The position numbers were made by a program, and so were the translations under genes. The notes under the pieces were generated by a model. That model was not told the DNA's origin. It was given only the letters and a program-made list of their open reading frames with translations, and did not search any database. Positions 8,599-16,891 of a stretch of DNA of 64,000 nt are shown in pieces. The DNA lies in NCBI GenBank assembly GCA_002350805.1, contig DEFO01000012.1, forward strand, positions 16,873-80,872, read 5' to 3'. The DNA is from Prevotella sp. UBA2850. Lineage in GTDB: Bacteria; Bacteroidota; Bacteroidia; Bacteroidales; Bacteroidaceae. Position 1 is the stretch's first letter, and each line of letters opens with the position of its first letter.

Positions 8599-8666
8599 CA
8601 GCTCACTGCAAAGTAAAAGTAATAGCGATAAAAGGATGCGTTCAGATAACTCATAATTCTGTTCAT
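8577..8666 (-). CDS. aromatic leader peptide of the pheA operon
   Basis: A 29-codon frame, ATG at 8666 to TAG at 8579-8577. Residues 12-19 are FYRYYFYF, so seven of eight consecutive codons are Phe or Tyr, plus Tyr7. It begins about 11 nt after the predicted transcription start and ends about 43 nt before the terminator stem. Length, placement and codon content are those of classical leader peptides such as pheL, trpL and hisL of enterobacteria. The peptide itself probably has no function; its translation is the sensor of charged tRNA-Phe and tRNA-Tyr. Confidence 0.85.
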   Translation of the reverse strand: MNRIMSYLNASFYRYYFYFAVSCEAGSCV

Positions 8667-8683
8667 TTTTATAAAACCGGTTG

Positions 8684-8714
8684 CAAATGTAAAACTTTTC
8701 TCCGAACTACGCAA
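8684..8714 (-). promoter_or_regulatory. promoter of the pheA attenuator/operon
   Basis: TTG (8714-8712), 20 nt, TACATTTG (8691-8684) on the minus strand fit the Bacteroidota consensus exactly. The start point would be near 8678, just ahead of the leader ATG at 8666. Confidence 0.75.
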
Positions 8715-8773
8715 ACATTTTGGAAGAAAAGTTTCATTTTTCCTTTCAAAACACTAATTTTTACTGTTTCGCC

Positions 8774-9355
8774 CTACTTCACCAACCGTTCATACACATC
8801 ATTCGTCAGCGCATTCACACGCACCTCTTCCGGCCAGCGCTCGGTGTTCTTCTGCACTGCATGGCCTATCTGTTTGGTCTTCTCGAAGCGGTAGCGTACG
8901 TTGATATAACCATCATCGCCATCTTTCGCCAGCACATAGCAATACAGACGATACTTGTAAGAGACGATGTCGCCGTTGCGGCGCACTGGTATGTTCTCCC
9001 ACTTCTGCTGGGGAATGACACACGAGAGAATCTTTGCTTGTGGATAGCTTGCAGCAAACTGCTTGCGACACAAATCCTGCAGTTCCTTCGCGTCGCTCTC
9101 CTTATAGAGGTTTGTATCGTACACGCGCATGTACCTATTTCCATCAATATACTTCACCCCTACCGTGTCGGAGCTCAACTCGTCGCTGATGGCCTCCACC
9201 GTATTGTTCACGCCTTTTTTCGCCTTTTTCCAGAAGTCGGTGACGGCATTCTGAATATCCTTACCCATTTTCCGTGCCTTCTCGCTCTGAGCGTTGGCAG
9301 GACCGGCCAGCAACAGGCCAGCCATGAGCACTAAAACAAATCTTTTTACTTTCAT
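8774..9355 (-). CDS. secreted protein of unknown function
   Basis: 193 residues with a clear signal peptide, MKVKRFVLVLMAGLLLAGPANA, predicted to be cut after the alanine before QSEKARK. The mature part starts with a helical, lysine-rich stretch and then an alpha/beta segment (YIDGNRYMRVYDTNLY, YKYRLYCYVLAKDGDDGYI). I do not recognise a family. It is monocistronic, with a TATCTTTG box at 9450-9443 on its strand, and diverges from the gene at 9553. Confidence 0.8.
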   Translation of the reverse strand: MKVKRFVLVLMAGLLLAGPANAQSEKARKMGKDIQNAVTDFWKKAKKGVNNTVEAISDELSSDTVGVKYIDGNRYMRVYDTNLYKESDAKELQDLCRKQFAASYPQAKILSCVIPQQKWENIPVRRNGDIVSYKYRLYCYVLAKDGDDGYINVRYRFEKTKQIGHAVQKNTERWPEEVRVNALTNDVYERLVK

Positions 9356-9514
9356 AATTATCCTTCTTTAAATTCAACTTCGCAAGTTCTGGTGGAATGT
9401 CAGCTTGCATCCTTCCCCCGAGAGACTTGTCATCGTCCGCTGCAAAGATATCATTAATTGGTGTAAAACAGCGTGAAAGAGTGGTTAAATAAAGAAAAAA
9501 GAGCGTTAAATATT

Positions 9515-9544
9515 TTGCAATTACGCATCATTCGTTTAATTTTG
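9515..9544 (+). promoter_or_regulatory. promoter giving a near-leaderless mRNA
   Basis: TTG at 9515-9517, 19 nt, TAATTTTG at 9537-9544. The ATG at 9553 is only 8 nt beyond the box, about where transcription should start. Confidence 0.65.
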
Positions 9545-9552
9545 TCCTCGTA

Positions 9553-10314
9553 ATGAAGCGCAAACTGATTCTCATCATAGCCGTCATGTTTGCCTCGCTG
9601 GCTCAAGCACAAGAGGTTAGACAGCCGCTGAAATCGACCATCGACACGATTCCAGCCACCCAGCTGCGTACCGACATCAAACCAGCCGACCTGCGCTCTC
9701 AGCCCACTCAGTCGCCACTCCTAGAGCCCCAAGGTGCCATGCCTATGGCGCAAGACTCGCTGTATCTGCCCCTGCTCAACCGCTTCGGTCAGACACGGTC
9801 CATCGGCATCTACCCGCTATGGTGGGGCGGATGGTACGACTGGCAGCTGCACAAAGGCCTGAATGTCAACCTCGGTGCCTCCGTATTTGCCCAGTTCGGC
9901 AAAAATGCCTGGCACAAAGGAGCAGGATTCCAGCAAAACATCTCGCTGATGTATGCCCAGCCCATCACAGACCATCTCTCGTTGGCTGTAGGCGGATATT
10001 TTAACAACATCTCGTGGGCTCACGACTCTTGGCGCGATGCCGGCGTGAATACTGTGCTCGGTTATAGATTTGACGATCACTGGGAGGCCTATCTCTATGC
10101 GCAGAAGTCGCTGGTTAACAAGGCAATGCCCCTCCCACTCTACGACATGAGCGCCATTGGCGACCGTATTGGAGCCGCCGTACGTTACAATTTCTCACCA
10201 TCGTTCAGCATCCAGGTATCTGTTGAGAGCCGAAAAGGCCCTGACTGGATGCATCCCTTCGGCGCTTTCGGCCGCAACGATTTCAATTCTTTCAACGATT
10301 TTGGCATGCCCTAG
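9553..10314 (+). CDS. putative outer membrane beta-barrel protein
   Basis: 253 residues. A signal peptide (MKRKLILIIAVMFASLAQAQ) is followed by a proline-rich linker (about 25-75) and a region of alternating aromatic strands (GLNVNLGASVFAQFG, DHLSLAVGGYFNNISW, RIGAAVRYNFSPSFSIQVSV), as in small Bacteroidota outer membrane barrels. No family name is justified. The start codon lies about 8 nt after the -7 box, so the message is probably leaderless or nearly so. Confidence 0.75.
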   Translation: MKRKLILIIAVMFASLAQAQEVRQPLKSTIDTIPATQLRTDIKPADLRSQPTQSPLLEPQGAMPMAQDSLYLPLLNRFGQTRSIGIYPLWWGGWYDWQLHKGLNVNLGASVFAQFGKNAWHKGAGFQQNISLMYAQPITDHLSLAVGGYFNNISWAHDSWRDAGVNTVLGYRFDDHWEAYLYAQKSLVNKAMPLPLYDMSAIGDRIGAAVRYNFSPSFSIQVSVESRKGPDWMHPFGAFGRNDFNSFNDFGMP

Positions 10315-10416
10315 AATCGTCGAACACTCTTCCAAAAACGCACCCATGTCTTGCAAAAAATAAGGCGTATTGGTCTTTTTGCAGGCTGGCAAAAGCCGTA
10401 TGTTGTTCTATAGGTC

Positions 10417-10451
10417 AAAAAAAACGCCATCAAGCTAGGCTCAATGGCGTT
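10417..10451 (-). terminator. terminator after the copper ATPase gene
   Basis: On the minus strand AACGCCAT (10451-10444) and ATGGCGTT (10430-10423) flank a 13-nt loop and run into eight Ts in total (10424-10417). On the plus strand no U-tract follows, so it serves the minus-strand ATPase operon. Confidence 0.8.
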
Positions 10452-10472
10452 AAAAAAGCGTAATGACTCATT

Positions 10473-12446
10473 TCAACTCATCCACTTCAGCCGCAAACTG
10501 TTGAGCACCACACTGACGCTCGAGCAGGCCATGAGAGCACTGGCCCACATGGGTGTTATCTGAAAATCGATGCCGAAAAGACGCAAGGCACCGGCAGCCA
10601 AGGGTATACAAACAATATTGTAGATGAATGCCCAGAAGAGATTCTGGCGAATCATACTCACGGTCTGACGCGACAGATGGATGGACTCGGGAATGCGGCG
10701 GAGATCGGTACCCATCAACGTGACTTGTGCCACGTCCATGGCCACATCGGTTCCTTGTCCCATGGCAATGCTCACATCAGCGGCTGCCAGAGCCTGCGAG
10801 TCGTTGATGCCATCGCCCACCATCGCCACCCGATGACCTTCGTGCTGCAAACGGCGCACCAGGTCTTCTTTGTCCTGCGGTTTTACATTGCTCTGGTAGT
10901 GACTGATACCCGCCTTCTCCGCCCAATAGCGGGCAGCTTCGTCGTTGTCGCCACTCATCATGTAGACCTCTATCCCACTCTCTTGCAGTTGCAGCATAGC
11001 CTCACGGGCATAGGGTTTCAGTGCCTCACGCTCCTCCAGGGGCAGTTGACTGGCACGGGTGAAGTCGATATCGCGATTAGGGATGGTCAGGGTACCGGTT
11101 TTGTCGACCACCATAGCATCTACCGACCGCATATTCTCAAGCGCCGCGGCGTCTTTGATGAGGATATTCTTTTCTGCTGCCTTACCGATGCCCACCATCA
11201 GGGCCGTGGGAGTGGCGAGACCCATGGCACACGGACATGCGATGACCAATACGGCAACGGCCGAGAGGATGGCCTGCGGCAACATGGCATTGCCACCAAC
11301 AATCCACCAAACAAGAAACGTCAACAACGACAATCCCAGTACACAAGGCACAAAAATCATGGCGATGCGGTCGACGACCCGCTGCACAGGAGCCTTTGAG
11401 CCTTGTGCCTCTTGCACCATACGGATGATGCGCGCAATGGCTGTTTGCTCGCCGGTCTGCCGGGCCCTGAAGCGCAAGACTCCCTGCTGGAGCACCGTTC
11501 CTGCCAGCACCTTCGAACCACGTTGTTTCAGCACAGGGGTAGGCTCACCCGAAATCATACTCTCGTCGACATAGGCTCCGTCGGCTGTCATGAAACTGGT
11601 AGCCTCCCACACCTCGCCATCAACAGGCAGGCGCTCGCCGGCTCTTACCTCCAGCAAGTCGCCATAGGAAATGGTTGAGATGGGTACATCGTCGAGACGT
11701 TTCCCACTGTCACCATGGGCACCGTCCGTGTCGTTGGTAACCAGTCGGGCTGTCTTCGGCTGCATGCCCATGAGTGTGCGGATGCTGTCGGCAGTGGCAT
11801 TCTTGGCGCGCTCCTCGAGCACACGGCCTGTCAGCACGAAGGTGATAATCATCACCGATGCATCGAAATAGGTATGCCAGGCGATGCCGCGGGAGCCCCA
11901 TACTGCATCACCAAAGAACGTATTGAATGCGCTGAAGAGAAAAGCAATAAGGGTGGACATGGCCACCAGTGTGTCCATAGAGGCGGTGCGATTACGCAGC
12001 TGGCGCCACGCACTGATGTAGAACTGGCGCCCGCAATACAGCATGTTGGCCAACGACAGCAGCAGAGCCACCTGATTGGCAAAACTACGGGCAGTCACAC
12101 TGTCGGCGCCAGGGGTGAGCTGGAGCCATCCCATGGAGATGGCCATCACCAGGAGGGCTAGCACCCACGACACCAACATCTTGCGCCGCAACAGACGGAA
12201 TGCCTGTCGTTCAATCTCAACAGCACTTCGGTCTTCCTCTATCACCAGATCGAAACCGATACCGTTGACGGCCTCTTTCATCTGCTCGAGCGTAATCTGC
12301 TCGGGATCGTATTCTACCAATGCTGACCGCCCAGCCAGCGACACAGCCGCCGACGAGATGCCAGGCAAGGAATTGAGTTTCTTCTCCACATGGGCCGAGC
12401 AGGCAGAACATGCCATGCCCACCACGGGGATTGTCTTCTTAAGCAT
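10473..12446 (-). CDS. P1B-type (copper) ATPase lacking a recognisable N-domain
   Basis: 657 residues. Seen in order: an HMA metal-binding domain with CSAC (13-16), membrane helices, an actuator loop with SGEPTPV (299-305), the transmembrane CPC (404-406), the phosphorylation site DKTGTLT (448-454), MSGD (497-500) and GDGIND (544-549). This is the order of CopA-type Cu+ exporters. Only about 43 residues separate DKTGTLT from MSGD; in usual CopA about 180 lie there, holding the ATP-binding N-domain with its HP motif. That domain is missing without any frameshift. The gene follows pyrK-pyrD by 21 bases. Confidence 0.88.
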   Translation of the reverse strand: MLKKTIPVVGMACSACSAHVEKKLNSLPGISSAAVSLAGRSALVEYDPEQITLEQMKEAVNGIGFDLVIEEDRSAVEIERQAFRLLRRKMLVSWVLALLVMAISMGWLQLTPGADSVTARSFANQVALLLSLANMLYCGRQFYISAWRQLRNRTASMDTLVAMSTLIAFLFSAFNTFFGDAVWGSRGIAWHTYFDASVMIITFVLTGRVLEERAKNATADSIRTLMGMQPKTARLVTNDTDGAHGDSGKRLDDVPISTISYGDLLEVRAGERLPVDGEVWEATSFMTADGAYVDESMISGEPTPVLKQRGSKVLAGTVLQQGVLRFRARQTGEQTAIARIIRMVQEAQGSKAPVQRVVDRIAMIFVPCVLGLSLLTFLVWWIVGGNAMLPQAILSAVAVLVIACPCAMGLATPTALMVGIGKAAEKNILIKDAAALENMRSVDAMVVDKTGTLTIPNRDIDFTRASQLPLEEREALKPYAREAMLQLQESGIEVYMMSGDNDEAARYWAEKAGISHYQSNVKPQDKEDLVRRLQHEGHRVAMVGDGINDSQALAAADVSIAMGQGTDVAMDVAQVTLMGTDLRRIPESIHLSRQTVSMIRQNLFWAFIYNIVCIPLAAGALRLFGIDFQITPMWASALMACSSVSVVLNSLRLKWMS

Positions 12447-12467
12447 AAGGTAAATACCGTTTAAGCG

Positions 12468-13379
12468 CTATGCGTCAAGTGTACCGATAATCTCCTGCAC
12501 GGAATGACAGCCATGGCTGTCGAGCCAGTCGTTGATGCCATCGCGCACCTTGATAGTCACTGCAGGATCGATGAAATTGGCTGTTCCTATCTCAATGGCC
12601 GTAGCACCTGCCATGAGAAACTCGATGGCATCGGTGGCCGTACAAATACCGCCTAAACCCACCACCGGAATCTTGACGGCTTTGGCTACCTGCCACACCA
12701 TGCGCAAGGCCACAGGCTTCACGGCAGGTCCGCTCAGCCCGCCAGTATTGATGCTGAGCAAGGGCTTGCGACGCTCTATGTCGATGGCCATGCCCATCAG
12801 TGTATTGATGAGCGAGACACTGTCGGCACCCTCAGCCTCGACGGCACGGGCAATCTCACTCACACTGGTCACATTGGGCGACAACTTCACAATCAAGGTC
12901 TTATGATAACGGGCACGAACAGCACGCACCACACTGGCTGCACCCTCGCAGGTGACGCCAAAGGCCATGCCGCCCTGCTTCACATTCGGGCACGAGATGT
13001 TCAGTTCGATAGCAGGAATACCTTCTAAGGCATCAATACGGGCCGCACACTCCGCATAGTCGTCGGGAGAAGAGCCGCTGACATTGACAATCATATTGGT
13101 ATTAATATCCTTGATTTGCGGATAAATATGCTCGCAGAAATAATCAATGCCCTTGTTCTGAAGTCCCACACAGTTGAGCATTCCAGAAGGCGTCTCGGCC
13201 ATACGCGGATAGTCGTTGCCCTGACGGGGATGAAGGGTTGTTCCTTTGACGATGATACCACCAATCTCCTCGAGCGGCACAAAATCGGCAAACTCCAGTC
13301 CATAGCCGAATGTGCCCGAAGCTGTCATCACCGGGTTCTTGAGTGATAAATCATTTATCTTTACATTTAGACTTGCCAT
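12468..13379 (-). CDS. pyrD: dihydroorotate dehydrogenase, catalytic subunit (class 1B)
   Basis: 303 residues of FMN-binding TIM barrel: [13 protein letters not shown] near the N-terminus, the active-cysteine segment [22 protein letters not shown], and phosphate-binding [14 protein letters not shown]. It oxidises dihydroorotate to orotate in pyrimidine synthesis. Class 1B enzymes work as a PyrD2-PyrK2 complex with NAD, and pyrK is directly upstream with a 13-nt overlap. Full length for the family. Confidence 0.95.
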   Translation of the reverse strand: MASLNVKINDLSLKNPVMTASGTFGYGLEFADFVPLEEIGGIIVKGTTLHPRQGNDYPRMAETPSGMLNCVGLQNKGIDYFCEHIYPQIKDINTNMIVNVSGSSPDDYAECAARIDALEGIPAIELNISCPNVKQGGMAFGVTCEGAASVVRAVRARYHKTLIVKLSPNVTSVSEIARAVEAEGADSVSLINTLMGMAIDIERRKPLLSINTGGLSGPAVKPVALRMVWQVAKAVKIPVVGLGGICTATDAIEFLMAGATAIEIGTANFIDPAVTIKVRDGINDWLDSHGCHSVQEIIGTLDA

Positions 13380-14143
13380 AATAACTTCTTAATATTTAAC
13401 ACTGGACCTTCTGTACATACACACACATTGCCCTCTGTTGTCTTCTCCACGCAACACAGGCAGGCTCCCAGGCCACAGGCCATCTTATTCTCAAGCGACA
13501 CCTCGCAATCGATGTCGGCCTGTTGGGCATATCGGGCCACAGCCATCATCATGGGTTTAGGACCACAGGTGGAAATCTGGTCAAAATGCTCATTCTGCAA
13601 CAGAGAATGATTGGTGACAAACCCCTTCTCACCAGCGGTGGCATCCTCGGTGGTCACGTACACGCGCCCGTACTTTTTAAACTCATCAAGCAACAGCAGG
13701 TCGTGGGCCGACCGTGCACCCAGCAAGAACGTGGGTTCTGCACCCATCTCACGAATCTTTTTGCCAAAATAGAGGAGTGGCGCCACACCTACACCGCCGC
13801 CCACCAAAAGAATCTTCTGGTCAGCACGGGTTGGTAAGGTGAAAGAATTGCCCAGCGGGAGCACACAGTTGACGGTGTCGCCAACATGTAAACGGGCCAG
13901 ACGGCGGGTGCCATCACCAACAGCTGCTACCAACAGCCATAACTCATTGGCAGACTCATCAACAAAATTAATGGAAATAGGCCGGCGGAGGAACGTCGAC
14001 GGGGAGTCGTCCACTCTTACTTCCACAAATTGTCCTGGCAACATAGGAGGGAGTGGAGCCTCCTGGGTTAACTTGATCAGGACGTATTTCTCGTGGATGG
14101 CCTCAATGGCTGAGACGGTAAGGTCAAGAATATACTTCTTCAT
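13367..14143 (-). CDS. pyrK: dihydroorotate dehydrogenase electron-transfer subunit
   Basis: 258 residues from ATG at 14143; in-frame codons upstream look non-coding. The FAD-binding FLRRPISI, the nucleotide-loop [13 protein letters not shown], and a cysteine cluster CGLGACLCC with a later VCVC give the [2Fe-2S] site. It carries electrons from PyrD's FMN to NAD. Overlaps pyrD by 13 nt, so the pair is translationally linked. A TATCTTTG box at 14239-14232 suggests a leader of about 85 nt that contains a small GC-rich hairpin. Confidence 0.94.
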   Translation of the reverse strand: MKKYILDLTVSAIEAIHEKYVLIKLTQEAPLPPMLPGQFVEVRVDDSPSTFLRRPISINFVDESANELWLLVAAVGDGTRRLARLHVGDTVNCVLPLGNSFTLPTRADQKILLVGGGVGVAPLLYFGKKIREMGAEPTFLLGARSAHDLLLLDEFKKYGRVYVTTEDATAGEKGFVTNHSLLQNEHFDQISTCGPKPMMMAVARYAQQADIDCEVSLENKMACGLGACLCCVEKTTEGNVCVCTEGPVLNIKKLLWQV

Positions 14144-14512
14144 TGATTCGGGTTTATGGATTCGTATCTTGATTGCCGCCACCCAAATGCCCAAATCAAC
14201 ACCGGGCATCAGGCAGAAACAAATGACGATGCAAAGATACGAAATAAACACGAATAATCTTCATTCTGCCATCCGCATTTTTTCATCTTATAGGAACAGG
14301 GCACCCCGAACGAAGATGCAGAGAAACAAAAAAGGCCATCCATTAGGAACAAAACTCATACCGATGGGAGCAAAAACTCAATGCAATGGGAAGAAAACTC
14401 AATGTAATGGAATCAAAGGACCCACTCACATGGGAGCAGAAAAATCATTCCCATGGGAACATAAGAATCATTCCCATGGGAGCAAAGAATCCATATCGAA
14501 GGAGTGAAAGAC
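14144..14512. repeat. pyrK upstream region with a 22-23 bp degenerate tandem array
   Basis: 14144-14260 holds the pyrK leader and -7 box. From about 14330 to 14510 at least seven degenerate 22-23 bp units follow each other, consensus near AAACTCAATGCAATGGGAGC; two units contain the palindrome TCCCATGGGA. The array ends at the stop of the XRE gene. Confidence 0.7.
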
Positions 14513-14974
14513 TTATTTCTTAGGGACGAAAGTCTCCCAAGTCTGGTCGTCATAGAAAATGCGAATCTCTGTGATCTGGCGTCTAGGTTTGTCAAGATAT
14601 TTCGCATCGAAATTTGGGTAAATATTGGGTGTATTTGTTACACGCTGCTGATTCTGCACAGGTTGACTGGCCTGAAGTGGGGGATTAGAAGAGGATGAAA
14701 AGTCGAGGGCAGGCTCAACAGTCTCGCTTTGAATGGATTGGTCGATAGGATCCGGCTGGTCATTAAACATCCGGCCGACACCGAAGAGCAACCAGTCCGT
14801 ATTGACCGACGGCATCTTGTCCTTAATGTCATAGACGATCTTCAGGGTGGGTTGGGTCTTACCATTGAAGATATTACTCAATGTCGATTGAGACATTCCA
14901 GTCAGCTGACCGAACACCTGTCTGTTCATGTGTTGGGTATTCATCAGCAACTCAATTCTATCTTTAAACTCCAT
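14513..14974 (-). CDS. XRE-family HTH transcriptional regulator
   Basis: Residues 1-65 from ATG at 14974 form a lambda-repressor-type helix-turn-helix (MEFKDRIELLMNTQ, VFGQLTGMSQSTLSNIFNG, TLKIVYDIKDKMPSVNTDWL), common in Bacteroidales. The Gln/Ser/Pro-rich tail ends with a short conserved-looking patch (ITEIRIFYDDQTWETFVP). An in-frame ATG at 15007 is possible but MEFKDRIELL is the usual start. Its promoter is at 15024-15054. Targets are unknown. Confidence 0.82.
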   Translation of the reverse strand: MEFKDRIELLMNTQHMNRQVFGQLTGMSQSTLSNIFNGKTQPTLKIVYDIKDKMPSVNTDWLLFGVGRMFNDQPDPIDQSIQSETVEPALDFSSSSNPPLQASQPVQNQQRVTNTPNIYPNFDAKYLDKPRRQITEIRIFYDDQTWETFVPKK

Positions 14975-15023
14975 GCTAACTACGTTTTGAGGGGTAAGAG
15001 ACCCCATTTGCTAAGATTTTACA

Positions 15024-15054
15024 AAGATAAAACAAAAAATGGCAACATGCAAAT
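15024..15054 (-). promoter_or_regulatory. promoter of the XRE regulator gene
   Basis: TTG (15054-15052), 20 nt, TATCTTTG (15031-15024) on the minus strand. Confidence 0.65.
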
Positions 15055-15746
15055 GTTGAACGAAAAATTTTATGTTTTAAATATTAATATATATAAATAT
15101 AAAAATATAAAAGAGCAGAACGCTTTTCAATGGCTGCAATTTTATTTTCATAAAACGAAAAATATGGTCAAAATACGTGACAAAGTATTTTTAGAGCGCT
15201 GCAAACACAACTAATTGGTTGTAATTGCGTTATTTAACAAAAAACTATCATGCCTGACCGATTTATGCAAGAATTTCAATCCCATCTTCTCAATATTTAA
15301 TAGATTTACTTGCACTTTTCATCATAAAACACTGAGTTTTAGCGGTTTAATCAGATATTCAAAAGTTGTATATATATAAAGTGCAAACCTTTGAAACCTT
15401 GTTTTATTGTTTTGAAATATAAATTTCATATCAATAAAATATCACAAAATATCGCCTATTAGCTTTTAATTATTGAAAAAATCATCGAAAGTTTATTATC
15501 ATAAAACCAAAAATTGATAACCGTAAATATTAATAAGTGTGAACGATAAAAAGTCTATGACTCAAAACTTCGAAAAAAACGCATTTTTCGAATCGTCACA
15601 ACCGAGGGTTCAGGCGTCTGGAAATACGCGAATTTTGAGCCGTCAGAAATCGCGGAAACCGCTTTATTGACGGGGTTTACGGTCAAAAACAGGGTTTTAA
15701 GAAACCCGAATTCTAGAAAAAAAATAAGATGGAAAAAGGCGTTTTT
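15055..15746. other. AT-rich non-coding spacer between XRE gene and holA
   Basis: About 690 bp with no credible gene. Most of it is very AT-rich. Nearer holA (15640-15673) there is a nested hairpin, CCGTCA ... GCGG AAA CCGC ... TGACGG, of unknown role, then the holA terminator. I see no iteron array or DnaA-box cluster that would support an origin. Confidence 0.6.
15680..15707 (-). terminator. terminator after holA
   Basis: On the minus strand GGGTTTCTTAAAACCC (15707-15692; 6-bp stem) is followed by TGTTTTTG, 40 bases after the holA stop. Confidence 0.65.
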
Positions 15747-16772
15747 TTAATGCAAAATGAAAAAAATAAGCTCTTTCATCAGCTCTCCGGCACCAGTATT
15801 TGGGTTATCCAGGCCCTTACTTTTGGCATCAATCTCTCTCATCTTCGAAATAATCTGCATCACTTTCACGCCAGAATAGTTTCTCATTCCGGCCGTATAA
15901 TCCTTCACGCCCCAGTTTGATTTCAAATCTAAGAATTTTGCGAGCTCATTTTCGTTGCCTCTATTTGGGCAATAATAGGCGATCATCAGATTTTGGAAAT
16001 AATTGAAGAGCAACGGGAGAAGCGCGTAGATGGAACCCGACTTTGGATTCTTGTCAAAATATTTGATTATCTGATTTGCCTTAAAAACATTCCGTGTGAT
16101 GATGGCATTTCTGAGTTCAAAGGCATTGAAGTCCTTGCTCACCCCTATCTGCTCCTCCACCACTTCGGGTGTCACCCGTTTGTCGTTTTCGGGCAGAGAC
16201 AGCAGCACCTTATCCATCTCACTCGTCAGTCGGCTCAGGTCTGCGCCGATATGGTCGGCCATCATCTGTGCCGCCTTGTTGTCGATGGTTGCTCCTCTCA
16301 TCTTCAGATAACCGTCGATGAACGCAGGCAGTTCGTAGTCGCGTTTCTTTTTGCTCTCGAACACCACGCCCACGGCCTCAGCCTTCGAAACCAGTTTTTT
16401 GCGCCGGTCGATGGTGCCGTTCTTGTGGCAAATCACCAGGATGGTAGATTTCACCGGTTTCTCGACATATTTCTCCAGCGCATCCCAGTTGCGAATGTTC
16501 TGGGCCTCCTTGACGATGATCACCTGGAATTCGGCCATCATCGGATACCGGCGGGCCATGTCAGCCAGTTGTGCAGCATTCGTATCAGCACCGTAGACTA
16601 CCGTTTGGTTGAAATCCTGCTCTTCCGGTTTGAGCGCATGCTCGGCAATATAGCCCGAAATCTGGTCTATATAGTATGCCTCCTCACCCATTAAAATATA
16701 AACAGGTGCAAATTGGCGTGCTTTCAAGTCGCGCATGACGCTGTCGTAAGAGACGGTTTTCTTTTCTGCCAT
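15747..16772 (-). CDS. holA: DNA polymerase III subunit delta
   Basis: 341 residues, starting MAEKKTVSYDSVMRDLKARQ with the clamp-loader delta pattern: APVYILMGEEAYYIDQIS, then FNQTVVYGAD, and the C-terminal collar part (FELRNAIITRNVFKANQIIKYF). Delta opens the beta clamp in the clamp-loader complex. Length is normal. It is expressed leftward from the symmetrical promoter region at 16838-16886 with a leader of about 100 nt. Confidence 0.93.
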   Translation of the reverse strand: MAEKKTVSYDSVMRDLKARQFAPVYILMGEEAYYIDQISGYIAEHALKPEEQDFNQTVVYGADTNAAQLADMARRYPMMAEFQVIIVKEAQNIRNWDALEKYVEKPVKSTILVICHKNGTIDRRKKLVSKAEAVGVVFESKKKRDYELPAFIDGYLKMRGATIDNKAAQMMADHIGADLSRLTSEMDKVLLSLPENDKRVTPEVVEEQIGVSKDFNAFELRNAIITRNVFKANQIIKYFDKNPKSGSIYALLPLLFNYFQNLMIAYYCPNRGNENELAKFLDLKSNWGVKDYTAGMRNYSGVKVMQIISKMREIDAKSKGLDNPNTGAGELMKELIFFILH

Positions 16773-16837
16773 GGTCTGTATCTCACTTTCTCCACAGAGA
16801 CAAGCAATGCCGACAGGAAAAAAGTGATGCGTTCATT

Positions 16838-16886
16838 TTGTTCTCCGGCCAAATTGCATTATCTTTGCATTGAGATTGCAAAGATA
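16838..16886. promoter_or_regulatory. symmetrical bidirectional promoter (holA / HsdR-N-like gene)
   Basis: TATCTTTGCA (16860-16869) and TGCAAAGATA (16877-16886) are perfect inverted copies 7 bases apart, giving a -7 box on each strand. The plus promoter has TTG at 16838-16840 with a 19-nt spacer; the minus one lacks a clear TTG. Both start points would fall near 16873. Confidence 0.65.
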
Positions 16887-16891
16887 CAAAA

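Noticed and set aside
14330..14510. CRISPR array
   Set aside because: Units are degenerate, contiguous and without constant-length unique spacers; no cas genes in the window.
15055..15640. Replication origin in the AT-rich spacer
   Set aside because: No DnaA-box cluster, iterons or dnaA nearby; AT richness alone is not enough.
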